Positions 25,941 to 38,800 of a DNA stretch of 64,000 bases are shown piece after piece; positions within the stretch are counted from its first letter, which is position 1; every line of letters begins with the position of its first letter. The stretch comes from Patiria miniata (lineage: Eukaryota; Echinodermata; Asteroidea; Valvatida; Asterinidae): the NCBI RefSeq assembly GCF_015706575.1, contig NW_024037074.1:25719334-25783333 (forward strand). The letters are read 5' to 3'. The translations under genes were made by a program, and so were the position numbers. Under the pieces are notes generated by a model. That model made no database searches and had not been told where the DNA came from. It saw only the letters and a program-made list of their open reading frames with translations.

Positions 25941-27549
25941 AATACACGCCGCAAACTATAGAGCGGATCACATTATAATGTGTAAGGCGACAGCGGGCGT
26001 TGTTGTTGTTGTTTTTTTGGTCGAGATGTACGGCATTTCAGCCTTAAATAGCCTACTCCGTTGAGTTCGCGATGGACAGTCATCATTGGAACATAATCTG
26101 TTCGTGCTCTCGCATGTCATCTAGCGTTCCCTCTTAAAAACAAAAAATATATATATAATAAAATAAATATATTACAAATAAAATGACTTAGGGAAATGAG
26201 CACGGTGCTTTAATCAGATCACTGGTGGTTTTCGTAGCTGTAGCCTATGTATGCTTTGTCATTGCCTTCTAACTGCTAATCACTAATTATTAGGGGAATG
26301 TGCGAAGGGTTGGACAAGTACGTATGTGTGAGGGCGACATAAAACAAAGCTCTCGCGATGTATGAAACATATTTTTGTTGATGGGTGGAAACAAATCTTG
26401 ACTCCCCGTAACACTTGGGAATATTTTAAAACAAAACAAACAGAACAAAAATATTTGTCTTCGGCCCCAAGATGCGGATAGACCACTGTTGATTTCCAAG
26501 TTATGATTTAAAAAATAACAAATTAATTCGCTTTGAGAGTTGAATTCACACCTTCGTCATGCATAAACCCACCTGTCGACTCAACAAAACAACACCTGAC
26601 TGTAATACAATCAACCATCTCATCAGAACCCCCACTCATCATGGCTCGGCCCTGGCTAGATAGCTCGGCCTACACACAGAAGACTAACACATTGTGATTG
26701 GAGATCCTTCCTCGTCAAAAAGAATCACCAACAGACGACAGACTTCCCATGCAAAATTAATCAACTTCATAACCTCCGGATTCACCGTGGTAGCCCAAAA
26801 TAACCCGCTATAACTCGCCTGAAATCCACGGCAGCCTGTTTTCCCATTTTCGGCATATGACATATATTTTTTTCTCTTTCACTTTCTCTCTTGAGATGGT
26901 CAGTTGCCATGGTGATGAAGGCATCTTCCGTCCTGTTTTTCTCTGTAATGCTTTTCGTTTAATCGCTCGTTATCATTTAGAACCAGCAATCAATCACACG
27001 AGGTCAATATCAGTGAGGAAAAAAACAGAATCAGTGGGGAAAAAACAGAATTGAAAATAAACTCGGTGCAGTCTCCTCCACTCGTTCATGAAGATATCAG
27101 ATATCAGGCACATAACGTTTAAAAAATATTTACCACAAGTCTCAATAATGTGAAAAATAATAATATTGAAGTCTCGCTCAAGTATTGTTATGCTGTCCAG
27201 GGCGATGAGAGAGTTCATCAGCTGAGACTGAATCACAGCCGCTGAAAAAGGCCTCTATTTGTGCTTTTCATATGAGAAATAAATATGGCACGTATAATGG
27301 GAAAAGTTGAATGGAACATAATGGTTTCCAACATTCAAGATTTTGCAACAAAACAGGCCCTCTTCGAGGGAATCCTTGTGATTTGTGGGGACACAAAAAG
27401 ATAAAAGTGCGTCAAAAGAGGGCGCCGTTCAAAGTAAACAGTCGTATCTGAACGCTGTCTCGCAACATCCTTCTCAGCCTAAAACCAGCAGAGATCTGGC
27501 AGCGCGCGATTGTTCCCGTGATCTCCGACACGGGTCAACTTAATGTTTT

Positions 27550-28023
27550 TACGGAAGTGTATTTTAGGACATGACCAATTAATAAATATCCGGCCCTCTA
27601 TTTCGCCCGGGCGGATTACTGTTTCGCCCGGGCGGATTACTAATTCGTCCGGGCGAATTACTATTTCGCCCGGGCGGATTACTATTTCGCACGGGCGGAT
27701 TACTATTTCGCCCGGGCGGATTACTAATTCGTCCGGGCGAATTACTATTTCGCCCGGGCGGATTACTATTTCGCCCGGGCGGATTACTATTTCGCCCGGG
27801 CGGATTACTAATTCGCCCGGGAGAATTACTATTTCGCCCGGACGGATTGGTAATTCGCCCGGGCGAAATAGTAGTCTGCCCGGCCGGGAGAATTAGTAAT
27901 CTGCCCGGGCGAATTAGTAGTCTGCCCGGGCGAATTAGTAGTCTGCCCGGGCGAAATAGTAATCCGCCCGGAAGTAGTGGGCCTAAAAAATATTTTCGGT
28001 CATGTCCTAAATACGCTTCCGTA
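27550..28023. mobile_element. foldback transposon built of converging 21-bp repeats
   Basis: The 474-bp element has outer inverted repeats (TACGGAAGTGTATTTTAGGA at 27550-27569, mirrored to 28023). TGTTTT flanks both sides (27544-27549 and 28024-28029), a candidate 6-bp target duplication. Inside, about a dozen 21-bp units with core CGCCCGGGCG run forward from 27598 and switch to reverse complement near 27855, ending about 27972. This is the layout of foldback elements such as sea urchin TU elements. The ORF made of SPGRITI repeats is an artefact of 21 = 7 codons. Confidence 0.8.
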
Positions 28024-28160
28024 TGTTTTGATACGTGTCACTAATAACAGTTGTTTCGATTCTTTCACGACCAGGACGCCATATCCCGTGGTTCGGAAAC
28101 ATCGTAATTCGTAAGCTTCAAAATCATAAGAATCACAACTTAATTCATCCAGAACATAAA

Positions 28161-28280
28161 CCGGGACAGCAATCCGGAGGTCGCAGGTTCAAACCCCACT
28201 CCAGTCAATTTCTGTGTTCAACTTTAAAAAAAAAAAAAAAACACCGTATAATGCACCTAGTTAGTTTTCCTCTGTGGTTT
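28161..28280 (+). repeat. tRNA-like SINE fragment, copy 1
   Basis: It has GCAATCCGG, a Pol III B-box-like GGTTCAAACCC, CTCCAGTCAAT and a poly-A run (about 28226-28240). It is directly repeated at 28475-28575. Confidence 0.5.
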
Positions 28281-28474
28281 CTTTAAAAACTTGTGATAAA
28301 AAGCCGGATCGTCTCTGATCTGAGTGATCCCCGTTTGATATTTCCAACATTTGCAGCATTGCTGATATGTTGCTAGCATCGTGGCTGTGGGTGTGATCCC
28401 TGGCTACGTGGTATGTACGGATTTATAGCTTCTAACTACGCTCCCTGAACAAAGAATTATCAATTTGAGCGCCC

Positions 28475-28575
28475 GAACGGCAATCCGGCTGTCGCTGGTT
28501 CAAACCCGCTCCAGTCAATGTCTTTGTTCATCTTTAAAATTATTATAATACACCTAGTCAGTTTCACGTTGTTGT
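28475..28575 (+). repeat. tRNA-like SINE fragment, copy 2
   Basis: Same order as the copy 300 bp to the left: GGCAATCCGGCTGTCGC, GGTTCAAACCC, CTCCAGTCAAT and ACACCTAGTCAGTTT. The poly-A run is replaced by AAAATTATTATAA. Confidence 0.5.
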
Positions 28576-28929
28576 TTATTTGTAACTTTTTCCATAATTA
28601 CTGTTGGCGAATGGTGATTTATATTTTAATCCTCTTTAACTTTTAATTTAAAATTTAAAAAGTTCCCACTTTTTGGCAACACACAGACCCCCAGTGGAGT
28701 AGCAAGGTTAATGTGATAGCGGGAGGGGGGGGGGGGCATAGACGTGAAAAGGGGCACTCGCCTGATCCGTGCTGAAAGGTAGACAGGGTATTTTAATCGG
28801 TCAACCAGCCTCCGTAAAACAGAAAAAAAGGGGAAGGGTGGAGGCTAGGGGGGCTATACATAACACCGTCGGACAATAGGAGGCGGACAAAAGGTGGCAT
28901 TTGTCATGGCGGCATCGCACCATGTTATA

Positions 28930-29310
28930 AAAAAAAAAGGTCCCTCGTAAAAAAAAAAAGTAGCTCGTGAAAAAAAACCTCGTAAAAAAGTCACTCATGC
29001 AAAAAAAGGCGCTCGTGGCGATCGTGAAAAAAGGTCACTTGTGAAACAAAGCATTCGTGAAAAAAAGGCACTCGTTTCCAAAAAGGCGTTCGTGAAAGAA
29101 AGGGTCACTCGAGAAACAAAGCGCTCGTGAAAAAAGGTCAATCGTGAAACAAAGCGTTCGTGAAAAAAAGGCACTCGTTACAAAAAAGGCGCTCGTGAAA
29201 GAAAGGGTCACTCGAGAAACAAAGCGCTCGTGAAACAAATCGTTTGTGAAAGAAATGTCACCCGTTACATACAAAAGGCACTTGTGAAGAAAAGGGCACT
29301 CGTGTAGAAA
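28930..29310 (+). repeat. minisatellite, unit about 15-20 bp (CTCGTGAAAAAAAGGC)
   Basis: About twenty imperfect units of CTCGTGAAA plus an A-rich spacer, with a higher-order repeat of about 100 bp (29085-29135 resembles 29190-29240). The Phe/Leu-rich minus-strand ORFs are repeat artefacts. Confidence 0.8.
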
Positions 29311-29495
29311 TATCGGGAAGGTTAGATAGCAACCCCCAAGAAGACAAGCACAATTTCAGAAAACCTTATACACAGAGGTTTAATATGCATTTTTGAGTTC
29401 AGAAAGTGAACAGATAACGCCTTAATTGAAGTACAAGTGTGTGCCTATAACATCACCGCAACAGCGCCCTCAGTTTTCAGGGACATTTTTTTTTA

Positions 29496-29702
29496 ATTTC
29501 AAACCCTGACGGGGAACGTGGCGACGGTGTTCTTGGGCAAGCCCGAATAGCCTCTTTCCACCCAGGAGTATAAATGGGTACTTGTGAAGGTAGAGACCAG
29601 AATGCGCTGATCTCGAGCTGCTGCAGAAAAATGGTTTCAATAATGTGAAACGCTTTGAGATCTTTAGTATATAGAGCGCTTTATAAGCACCACATATTAT
29701 GT
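29496..29702 (+). repeat. SINE fragment (same family as 46443-46722)
   Basis: It begins at the B-box side (TTTCAAACCCTGACGGGGAA), continues TTCTTGGGCAAG, CCACCCAGGAGTATAAATGG and GTAGAG, and ends TAGAGCGCTTTATAAG. The same blocks in the same order occur inverted at 46443-46722. Confidence 0.6.
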
Positions 29703-31445
29703 GCAAACCCAACGTACAAGGTAATGAATGACGCACTACAGAAATCATTACTCGAGTACACTTTCATTTTTTATTGATTAGATGAATTTTGTTTTAAGCT
29801 TCGCCTTGGATTTTATTCAATAATCATTAAATACTGTACAAAGGGTAGGGAAAGAAATTAATCTATACAACGGTACTACCAGATGTACGCAATACTAAAT
29901 GACTTATGAAACGGGACAAAGGCCGATATAGGCCTACAAGTACTTACTGATTAGAGGACGAACATTAGTTTTGGTCAAATATGAAGGAAAATGTGTGAAT
30001 TTCGCGTAGTAATCGAAAATCAAAATCAATTTTGTTTATTTTAAATGAAAGTGACTTCATGTTTTTGATGACCAATCCTACGAATGTTCTTTTTTAAGTT
30101 AAGTGCAAATTTACTTGTCACAGTGCGTCCATTCATACCGCAACGCAGTCCTTTTTAAGGTTTTCCAGCTCGACCAACGGCTGTTATGTGACCTTATTCT
30201 ACGACTAATTTTTGGCTAATGAAATAAAACAAGTTCTCTCTATCGAGGTGTGCTCATTAATTTCTTTTCGTTTTCTTGAAAGAACATGACTTTTGAAAGT
30301 GATTTCTTTTTGTTAGTCTTGAAAGAACATGTGTGAAATTAGGGTATTTTGAAGCCCTTTCAACCGTTCATATTAATAATTTTACACAATGTCCTCACCG
30401 AATTTTCAACACCAAATATTCGTCGGCATTTATAAATTTCAGATGAACGATGACGTTTTTACAGTACACGAAAAAGAATACGGAGAGACTTGCAGGGCGT
30501 TCATACATTCACTTTTTCATCCAACGCTGACGCAAATAGTCAACGGGGACAAAAATCGTTTACAATTTTTGTTACGAAGTTGTGTGTTGCATAACAAAAG
30601 AGTTCTTACAAAGCAAGAATTGATGCATTCTTGCAATTTTCCTTTCTCGCTAACTGAACTTCTACGGGCTACTTTGCATTAAGTGAATAACAGAAAGCAG
30701 AAAAGAAATCTGTAAGAGATATCTGAAACTGATTTGTAATCTTGGGTAAGTTTGGCTAACATTCTATATCTTACAGGCGAGAAATCTAGCGACAATACAA
30801 GCTCGCCCGCAGTTTAAGACAGCCACGCCCCCTTCCTATACAATGTATCTATTTACAACATCTCATGTCTTCCTTACTAACAGTGGAAGCATAACATTTT
30901 CTTTAAAAAAAAATATTTATACCACAGAAATACACCAGAAATCAACAGTTTATACTTTCAGCGGCTGCGTTTAAATAATTATGCGAGTTTTAAGGTTGCA
31001 TGCTATTACAAGTGCATTTGCAGACCTCATTTTTTTCTTACAAAAAAATCACAGTTATTTTTTTTCTCCAATTAATGCCCAGCAACGATAATTCCATCCA
31101 CTGTCATTGAGCGATTTTTTTTTTGACTTATTATTACAAACTAACTCCATAAACTTGTCTCGACACTAACATCAACACAATGGTCATTCTACCATATCAA
31201 TTCATACTTAGTAATATTTAAATAAAAAGCACCATTTCATTGGATTGTACACGTAATACTCACGGTATTAATCAACATACTCAATTTTTGTTTTTAAAGT
31301 TACAGTAACAATAACATTTTACGATTTTTAAGAATTTTTTTTCATATTTGTCCCAAACTGGAAACACTTCAACATCATGCATCAAGTTCCGAATTATAGC
31401 ATATTATAATCGTCCCATGTTTCTTCAGCTGTTTCGTATTTAAGT
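29703..31445. other. no gene recognised
   Basis: Very AT-rich. One 97-codon plus-strand ORF at 30389-30682 has protein-like composition (CVLHNKRVLTKQELMHSC) but no recognised family or splice context. Confidence 0.4.
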
Positions 31446-31576
31446 ACAATTGTTAACTGCTGTGATGTGGGATATGACGTTTTGAACACCCGCGGGGTGA
31501 ATAACACCCGATGCACCCCGAGGATGTTACTGTTTAAAAACGCCTTATCCCACACATCACAGCAGTCAACAATTGT
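31446..31576. repeat. 131-bp inverted repeat (hairpin)
   Basis: ACAATTGTTAACTGCTGTGA at the left is mirrored by TCACAGCAGTCAACAATTGT at the right, continuing to about 45 bp per arm. The GC-rich loop is ACACCCGCGGGGTG and following. Probably a small MITE. Confidence 0.65.
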
Positions 31577-32184
31577 TTTGTTTTACCTCTGTCTTGGATT
31601 CTTTGGATTTTGATGTGAAATTAACGAAAACAAACAACAGGAAACACAAAAATCATGAAAATCGAACGTCAAACTCACATGCATGTCGCTTGCTCCAAAC
31701 AGCTGATCGTCTGCTAATTCACTGATCCCACTCATGTGTGAAAACATGGTGGAAATAGCGTGGGTACCAGTACAAACGATACAAGCCTTTCACACCGTAT
31801 GAACATGATATCCCACAATATCACAGGGAGTGTGCCATGACTTTTTATATAAACTTAACACGTGATCGTTTACGCCAATGAAAATACAGTGAAAGAATTC
31901 AAGACAGAGGTATAACAAAATAAAATGAAGAACTGAATGTGTCTTTTTTTACGCACATTAAATACGGACAGCTTTGATAACGGACAGAGTGAATAAGTAA
32001 AATGGGACCCCTGAATTTGGCCTCCTTTCAATACTGCGCATGTCTCTTGAGACGACCAATTAATACACACATGTGATTGACGAGTACATGTATATCTTTA
32101 AGAGCAAAGAACCATTTTATAACAATCGCAATTTCTTACGACACCACTGGACATGCGGAGGTTTCAGATTTAGTACCACGAAGG

Positions 32185-32496
32185 CCAGGTTCGGGCAAGG
32201 ACCATTAGTCAACTAGTGGTTGATTTGTGACGTACCTTACGCCTGCGCACTGATAGCAACGTGCGAACGTCTCCAGTCAAACGCTGGTCAAAATGTCATG
32301 GCAAAACTTCTGGATCCTGGCTCTCAGCTAGCGTTATGAATGCGTGCGGCTATTGGTTACCAGCGAAGCAGCCAACCCCAGTAGGCTGGTTCCGAATAGT
32401 CGACTAGCGTAGTCAACCACCGTCGACTAGACAGAGTTCGGGCAATCGTTAGTTAACCATCGGTCAACTATAGTCCTTGCGCGAACTTGGCCCTGG
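32185..32496. mobile_element. MITE with CCAGGTTCGGGCAAGGAC ends
   Basis: The left end CCAGGTTCGGGCAAGGACCA and the complement of the right end (CCAGGGCCAAGTTCGCGCAA, then GGACTATAGT) share about 40 imperfect bases. Internal GTCGACTAG and GTCAACTAG motifs repeat. 312 bp, non-coding. Confidence 0.6.
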
Positions 32497-34053
32497 ATAA
32501 AGCAGAGTTTACTCTTGTTTACGAGTCTTCATACGCGTTTAGCAATTTGCCATCGGTTAATTTCCCCTGCTATCAGTATCGTTAATACAAACGTGTACTT
32601 CACTGTATAGCTCCACTCACTTTTAACACAGTTATTTCTTTTACAAAAGTACGTAGAATCAAAAGCGTTATTACCTTTTCTTTCAATCGCACATCTGATT
32701 CAATTAGTGGTATGGCTTAACATACACGTACCTGTGCGTGACAGATGAGTTATGTACCCAGGAAGCAATATTCAGCGAAAGTGTTCAAATTCTGGTCAAG
32801 AACTTCAAAAATAGGTTTCGTTAAGATACCTGAGTCTTGTGTGTACGTTCATGGTTTGTATGGCGTGCTTTCATTTCGACCAATAGGCTTGTTTCGGTAA
32901 TATTTTCACACAAAGAGGAGCACCTCATTTCATAAACCTGTCCCAAACAGTCTCTTTAAACTTCATATGTCCAAAACAGTCTCTTTAAACATCATATTCA
33001 GAGCCTTGAAGTTGATGAAGGAATCGAATGCCATAAATCAGAAAACGAAAACAAAAAACAACAAATTAAACGAAGAGAAAAAGTGAAACAAATATGTATA
33101 CAAATTAGTAATGAATACAATTCAGAATTTCAGATATTTGAAAAAATTAATTGTGACTTCTGCTTAAAGAGCACTAACTCCACAAATTGACACCCTTAAT
33201 GCGTCCGTTTGTGGTGTAACTATGAAATGTATCCAAGAACTTTGAAGAACCAAACAAATATGCAATACTTACATATACTGAGTTACCCTTCACATAGTTG
33301 TGTCTAAATACATGTACCGGTATGTCACTTATATTTTGGACGTTTTTTTATTACTCACTTTTCCTTAAGCCTACAACTGTAGTTTAGTTTCATATTTTTT
33401 ACAATTTTCTATAAGATGTTTTCTGCATACATGTATGACTTTTTTTTTAACAAATTAGAAAAATAAATTAAATGATTCATGAACTAGCATATTAGTAACA
33501 CCTCTACCCTAAAAAAAAAAGGATGCAGAATATTTGTAACCTTAAATTGAGAAGTATTTTATTCAGCTTGTATAAATGCGAGAATTGAAGATGTGATTGC
33601 TCTTATAATGATAAATATGATCTTGATGATTGTTTACAGTAACTTTACCCAAAAAAAAAGGTAAAAAAGAAAATGTTTCAAATAGGAAAAAAAACAAAAC
33701 AAATTAATTCAATATTGTAAGATCAGTTACAGCAATCTGAAATTATGTCCCAGATTAAATAAATAATTATTGAATGAACATTTGCATGAGGTTTTGTACT
33801 ATGAGATCATCAACATCATAGCTCAACACATATATACATTTTAATTTGGTACAATTTGAAATGAAGGCCTGTTTCTAGATACATTCAAATTGGAATTGAT
33901 CAGGAGAAATCTCATTATGGTTTTACAACTGTAAAAAGTTCTAAACGAAGTCTCATATATCTGATAATATTCAGAGAAATCCATTTCCTCGACATTAAGT
34001 AGCAAAATTAGAGTTCCCACATTTCCCAATTTGACAAAAAAGGTCTAAACTGC
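32497..34053. other. no gene recognised
   Basis: AT-rich with several poly-A runs (33511, 33650, 33685). AACAGTCTCTTTAAAC occurs twice at 32946-32992. Confidence 0.4.
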
Positions 34054-34157
34054 CAATGCGACATACGTTACACACCTCATATGGGGTGTGACACACGTTA
34101 CATACCTCATATGGAATGTGACACACGTTACACAAGTCATATGGGATGTGACACACA
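34054..34157 (+). repeat. short tandem repeat, three 30-35 bp units
   Basis: Three units of GACACACGTTACATACCTCA plus TATGGAATGT, with small changes. The minus-strand peptide CHIPYEVCNV is its artefact. Confidence 0.7.
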
Positions 34158-34496
34158 GCAATAAGACTGGATCCGAGTCGTACAGTAAATTTGAACGAAA
34201 GAAAACCAATTTCAATCAAGAAACGTTCACAAATTTTAGCTGTGGAAAATGTTCCACTTCGTGCAAGTGTATGTTGAACGCATTGCTTGGAAAGGACAGG
34301 AAAAAAGTCTGTTATATAATTACATTCATTTAAGGTCAGAACTGGCCTAAAATATGTATACAGTTGACATAACACAGCACCATCCCTTCATCGGTGGAAA
34401 TGCAACATGGCGTCCACTTTCTTTTCCACTTCATCCCTGAAACTGAGGGTGCATTAGTTTTGGCACGGATCCAAATCCACATCCTTGGAACCAGTA

Positions 34497-34925
34497 CAGT
34501 GGAACGTTGCTATACCGAACACCGCTATACCGAACATTCCGCTATACGGAACATGGTGCTTAGCTCCCGATGTTTGTGTACAAAACGTACTGAACATTGT
34601 TGTTGAAAATTTTTTACAGAAGAGCGACAAAGTGGCTATTATTTCCCCAAGGAATAGAAAGGGAAAGCCCCCCACTGCTGTTGGTAGTAAGCTCAAAAAC
34701 TGTGTAATTACATCATTCAATAGTCGACACGTATTCAATAGTCGACACTTATTCAAAGTCGTCTTTCAGTAACTACCAGGGCATGCAGGGTGATGTTCTG
34801 AAGGGCGCTATTTTTTGAAAAGTGAGTACCGGAGCACCGGCAGCTTAAAATCGCTATACCGAACGATTGCTATTACGAACAATTTCGGTGGATCCCGCGA
34901 TGTTCATCATAGCGGCGTTCCACTG
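34497..34925. mobile_element. pogo/Tigger-like MITE with TA target site
   Basis: The ends are CAGTGGAACGTTGCTATACC and its imperfect complement finishing CGTTCCACTG, flanked by TA on both sides (34495-34496, 34926-34927). CAGTGGAAC-type ends and TA duplication are typical of pogo/Tigger elements. GCTATACCGAACA recurs three times at the left and twice at the right as subterminal repeats. Internal ORFs look like noise, so it is non-autonomous. Confidence 0.75.
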
Positions 34926-34927
34926 TA

Positions 34928-35735
34928 CAGTGCAATAGCAAACAAACCTGCGCCTGACAAGCCAAAATTAAACATGGAGGCAGTTAACATTGTTTTGTTA
35001 GTCCCCTCCTGCTTATCCAACTATCAGGAAGGATCCTTGAATTGCGTGATCCTGATCAAAGCAAAACAAACAAACAGATTCCGGATTTGGATCTGTGCCA
35101 AACAAACAGGCCCGCATTGGCTCACGATTACCGGTATCCTGCTTAGGTTCTTCATTACCCCATCCACAAGTCTGGGAACCAGCATTGGCAGGGTTGTATG
35201 TGCCTTGGTACATCGTTTCACCCGTCTACCGAGTGACTGGTATCTCCGGATCAATAGAGGGCAGTCTCCGATCATCCGGAAAAGTGGCTGGAACGGAGCC
35301 GTCAGCCAACTCCAAAACGTCATGATTACGATGGCATCCTAAGTGATCACAGCAGCAATGCACATCAAGAGCGCCCTCTATGAAGCTCAACCGTTACCCA
35401 GAAATCCTGAGGAGGAGCTGGCATTCCGTTGCAACTCCTTGGATGCTCACAGCGGAATGAATCCAAAACCAATCTTGGTTTCTGACTACAATTAATATGT
35501 ACTCATCCAATTTAAATCGCGTGTGGTTCTGGTACAGTGTCGCAAATCGGCGCAGCTGTGATGATCCCCACTGAGGTGCTTCAGCAGGCCAGGCTCAAAG
35601 CACTATGGCGCCTATCTGGTTGACTACAAGTGACACGGGTGAGGTTCGAACCTCTATCCTCCTGCAACCTCCACAGCGCACCGGGAATGTTGTACGTAGA
35701 TTTCTTTGGAATAACAGTGACAATAATAATCACAG
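34928..35735. other. unresolved region between the MITE and the APBA 3' end
   Basis: This part has more balanced base composition than its surroundings, and long open frames on both strands at 34995-35340. None looks like a known protein. A palindromic GAGGTTCGAACCTC at about 35641-35654 resembles a tRNA B box, so a decayed SINE is likely near 35560-35690. Distal APBA 3' UTR is the other option. Confidence 0.3.
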
Positions 35736-35741
35736 TTTATT
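35736..35741 (-). terminator. candidate APBA poly(A) signal AATAAA
   Basis: On the minus strand AATAAA lies 84 nt past the TGA stop, the first perfect signal downstream. It would give a very short 3' UTR for a neuronal gene, so a more distal site between 34.9 and 35.7 kb is also possible. Confidence 0.4.
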
Positions 35742-35824
35742 TTTCTTCCTGGTTTAGTTCTTACATGTATGTGCAAATATTTACAAATGATTTGTTTCCA
35801 TTCGATTATGAGAGTTCCTTTCTC

Positions 35825-35896
35825 TCAGATATAGACTGGCTGCTCCTGTCCCGTTAGTAGCTTGTACATCGAGAGCGGCATTGTCTTCATACGAAT
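35825..35896 (-). CDS. APBA: APBA last coding exon with PVYI tail and stop
   Basis: A 72-nt coding part: acceptor TTTACAG|ATT, 23 codons and TGA at 35827-35825. It encodes [20 protein letters not shown] and then VYI. The closing PVYI is the conserved C terminus of the family. In vertebrate X11 this tail occupies the PDZ1 groove and autoinhibits it, and the tyrosine is its regulatory residue. It is too short for an automatic ORF caller and is supported by frame, splice site and homology together. Confidence 0.95.
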   Translation of the reverse strand: MRMKTMPLSMYKLLTGQEQPVYI

Positions 35897-38800
35897 CTGT
35901 AAAGAGAAAAACAAACATGAGCTGTGTGAAAGGCCTTTTTTCTTATACTGACAGTTCCAGGTAAAACAAAAAAGGAAAATCAAAATTTACAAAAGAGGCT
36001 GTAAAAATGACCTTCATCCAGAATATATGTGACTCGCTGTACAAAAAGGGTATTCTGTCGCAAATAAGTGAAATTGAGTTATATATCATTGGAAATCCCA
36101 AAACGTAAGCTTTCATTTGGTATATAATAGAGCTCCATAGCCCCTCCCGTTCTGGAGACATGACGCATATTAATTACTTCCTTGGAGTTCAAATTACACA
36201 ACTGAGAAAACAGGCTTTGAAAAAGCTGGCTCTGTTGTAGAACAACAGAACGATGCACTCAAAATGGTAGTTTTTTCCTACTTTAATTCATCAAATTCAA
36301 CATTTCTGTGAATGAAACCTGAAACTGTAGGTATTAAAGATGTCATTCATGACAAAAAATGACAATCACATTCTGACTAATGTTCACCCTCTCAATGTTG
36401 AGCGGGCCATTACACGATCAGCAATGTTATATCAAAGTACACTTGTCGACGATGTATTATTGGCACGCTGTTTCCTGAAACCTGCCGTTGCTAACATTAC
36501 AGTCACTCACTGTACAATTCGGTGGTTTGCTGTACAAATTATTGACCTAAAACCAAAGAAAGGCCTTTAAATATTTTTTAGAAAATGGTGGCAAAAGGCT
36601 AAAAAAATATGCATTGTATTAATTTGAGAGTTATTAGAGAGTCATAATAATAATAATAATAACAGCTTCTTATATAGCGATTTTAACCAAGATCAAAGCG
36701 CTTTACATTACTATTACCCCTGATCATTGTGCCAATTAAACATTCCAATTACCATCTCAGCTCCCTGGGGAGTATACAGCTCCATGCTGCCATTTCGGCG
36801 CAAAGCAGCTAAAATCAATCACAATAACCATCTCTGCCCTCACAGGTGCCCATTTACACCTGGGTGGGGAGAAGCAATGAGCGACAAAGTGCCTTGCCCA
36901 AGGACACACGTACCACAACCCCAGGCTGGACTCAAACCCACAACCTGCGGAATTACCCGCAGACCACAAATTCAATGCCCTTAACCATGAGGCCACGGCA
37001 ATGCATGATGCCCTTTAATGTCCAAGATGTGCCTTACAGCCATAATATACAAAGTTTGGACATTGATGCCTTAACCTCAAGTAACCTGTTGGTAATTAAG
37101 TACTAACTTCAATAGACCGCGTGCAAAATTACTCAGCTGTGGCTTGCATTAACACACAGGTCTATGGGAAGTGACTGCAGCCGCTGCCACAGGTGCATGG
37201 CTAACTGCCGCAGCCAAGAAATGTCAACCAGGCCTTAACTCTCCCTGGGGGGACTGGGACCAGATTGTCCCTAGGCCAACATGTCGTTTTCATGCAAGGT
37301 GAAATTTTGACAGAGTCCGTAGGCAAGACCATGCAGCAACTCGGCAAGGCAAAGCTGTTCATCAACCTTTCAACGTCCATTTTGATCAAACAGTGCGTTA
37401 AGAATAGCTCACCGCCTTGAGCTACTGACAACTTAAAACAAATCATCGTCAAAGTTACGGGTTTATAGCCGGAGGAAAGAGGAAGGACTCAACAGACAAT
37501 GCTAATTCTCAGTCTTTTATGCAGAGTCGGCAATCCTCACAACGATTGTCTCTTTGTGTAAAAGAGAAAACTACAGGCTCAGAAATTATCGTTCCTCAGG
37601 CAAGTTTTGGACGTTATTAGAATTCAGGCATATACCTCTTCCATTAACAAACCTTTTATACTTTCTTTGAAACCTTTTGGGAATAACATGTCCAAAGGAA
37701 TGAATACAAAACTGTGAATATATCTATTCCCTCTGCATGAAATGCCATTCCATCGCAGGTTACTCCCTAGATAATACCAGTACCCATTTATAATATTCAG
37801 TGGAGAGAGGCAAGTGGAGGTACAGTGGCTTGCTCAAGGACACAATACATGATCAGCAGCTGGATTCGAACCCTCGGACTATGGGTCACAGACCCCAACT
37901 ACTGGGCCACACCCTCTGGAAGCCGGAAAATATTTGAAGAATTCAAACTGAGCATGAAGGACTCACCTCCCCAACCGACGTGGACAACATCTCGACAATT
38001 TTCTCATGTGCCGTAGCTACAACGCTGGCCCCATTGATCTCGATGATTCGGTGCCCTACCCGGACCCCACCCCTCTCGGCGATACCACCTCGCATTAAAC
38101 TGCAGATCTAAAGGAGAGAAATCAAATTTGGATTTTCAATATTAACTTGCTTTTTTAATTTAGTATGCTTAACTTAATTAAAGCCCTCCAGCCGATTTCA
38201 CAAAACAGTGTTAACTTATGCCGTGCGTAAGACTTACGCAACAAATTTGTTGCGCAGCTGTGCAACAAACTTACAATCGATTTCATGAAACCTGGCGTAG
38301 CTGCGCAACATTTTAAATGTACACATCTTGGACGAGGATAATAACAGCTTTTTTTTACATTGTTTTTTGTATTTATGATTTTGTTCGGTCTTGAAACAGT
38401 CATCCAATCACCTCTACCCCCAGTTTGAAAGTTTTGTCCGACTGTCTTCGGAATCGTGCGGCACTTTAAAAATTCTGTCACAAGTAAAATAGCAATTCAT
38501 TTACCTCAAACACAAACTGTGAGTGTCTTGTATCAACCTACATAAGTCGTGTAATGACAGGCGATCACTATTTGCTAGTAATATAGTTAATTTTCAATCG
38601 CTACGGCACAACATATGGCACAACTTACACCACCTAAAATAATTGCACAAGTTACGCTAAAAGTTGTTATGTAAGTTGCATTCTTAACACTATGAAACTT
38701 TCGTGAAATGCGAAACTTTCGTGAAATGCAATAATTTATGGCGCAAGTGGGATCACGCCATTGCGTTAAGTTTCGTGAAACTGTCTGCTGAAGACATAAT

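Noticed and set aside
27543..27896. ORF encoding SPGRITI repeats
   Set aside because: Entirely produced by the 21-bp units of the foldback element.
27598..27972. CRISPR-like direct repeats
   Set aside because: No unique spacers, repeats abut, the array inverts, and the genome is eukaryotic. The same holds for the 50.9 and 59.2 kb arrays.
34815..35342. 175-codon plus-strand ORF, the longest in the window
   Set aside because: It starts inside the pogo-like MITE, overlaps equally open frames on the other strand, and shows no domain or splice features.
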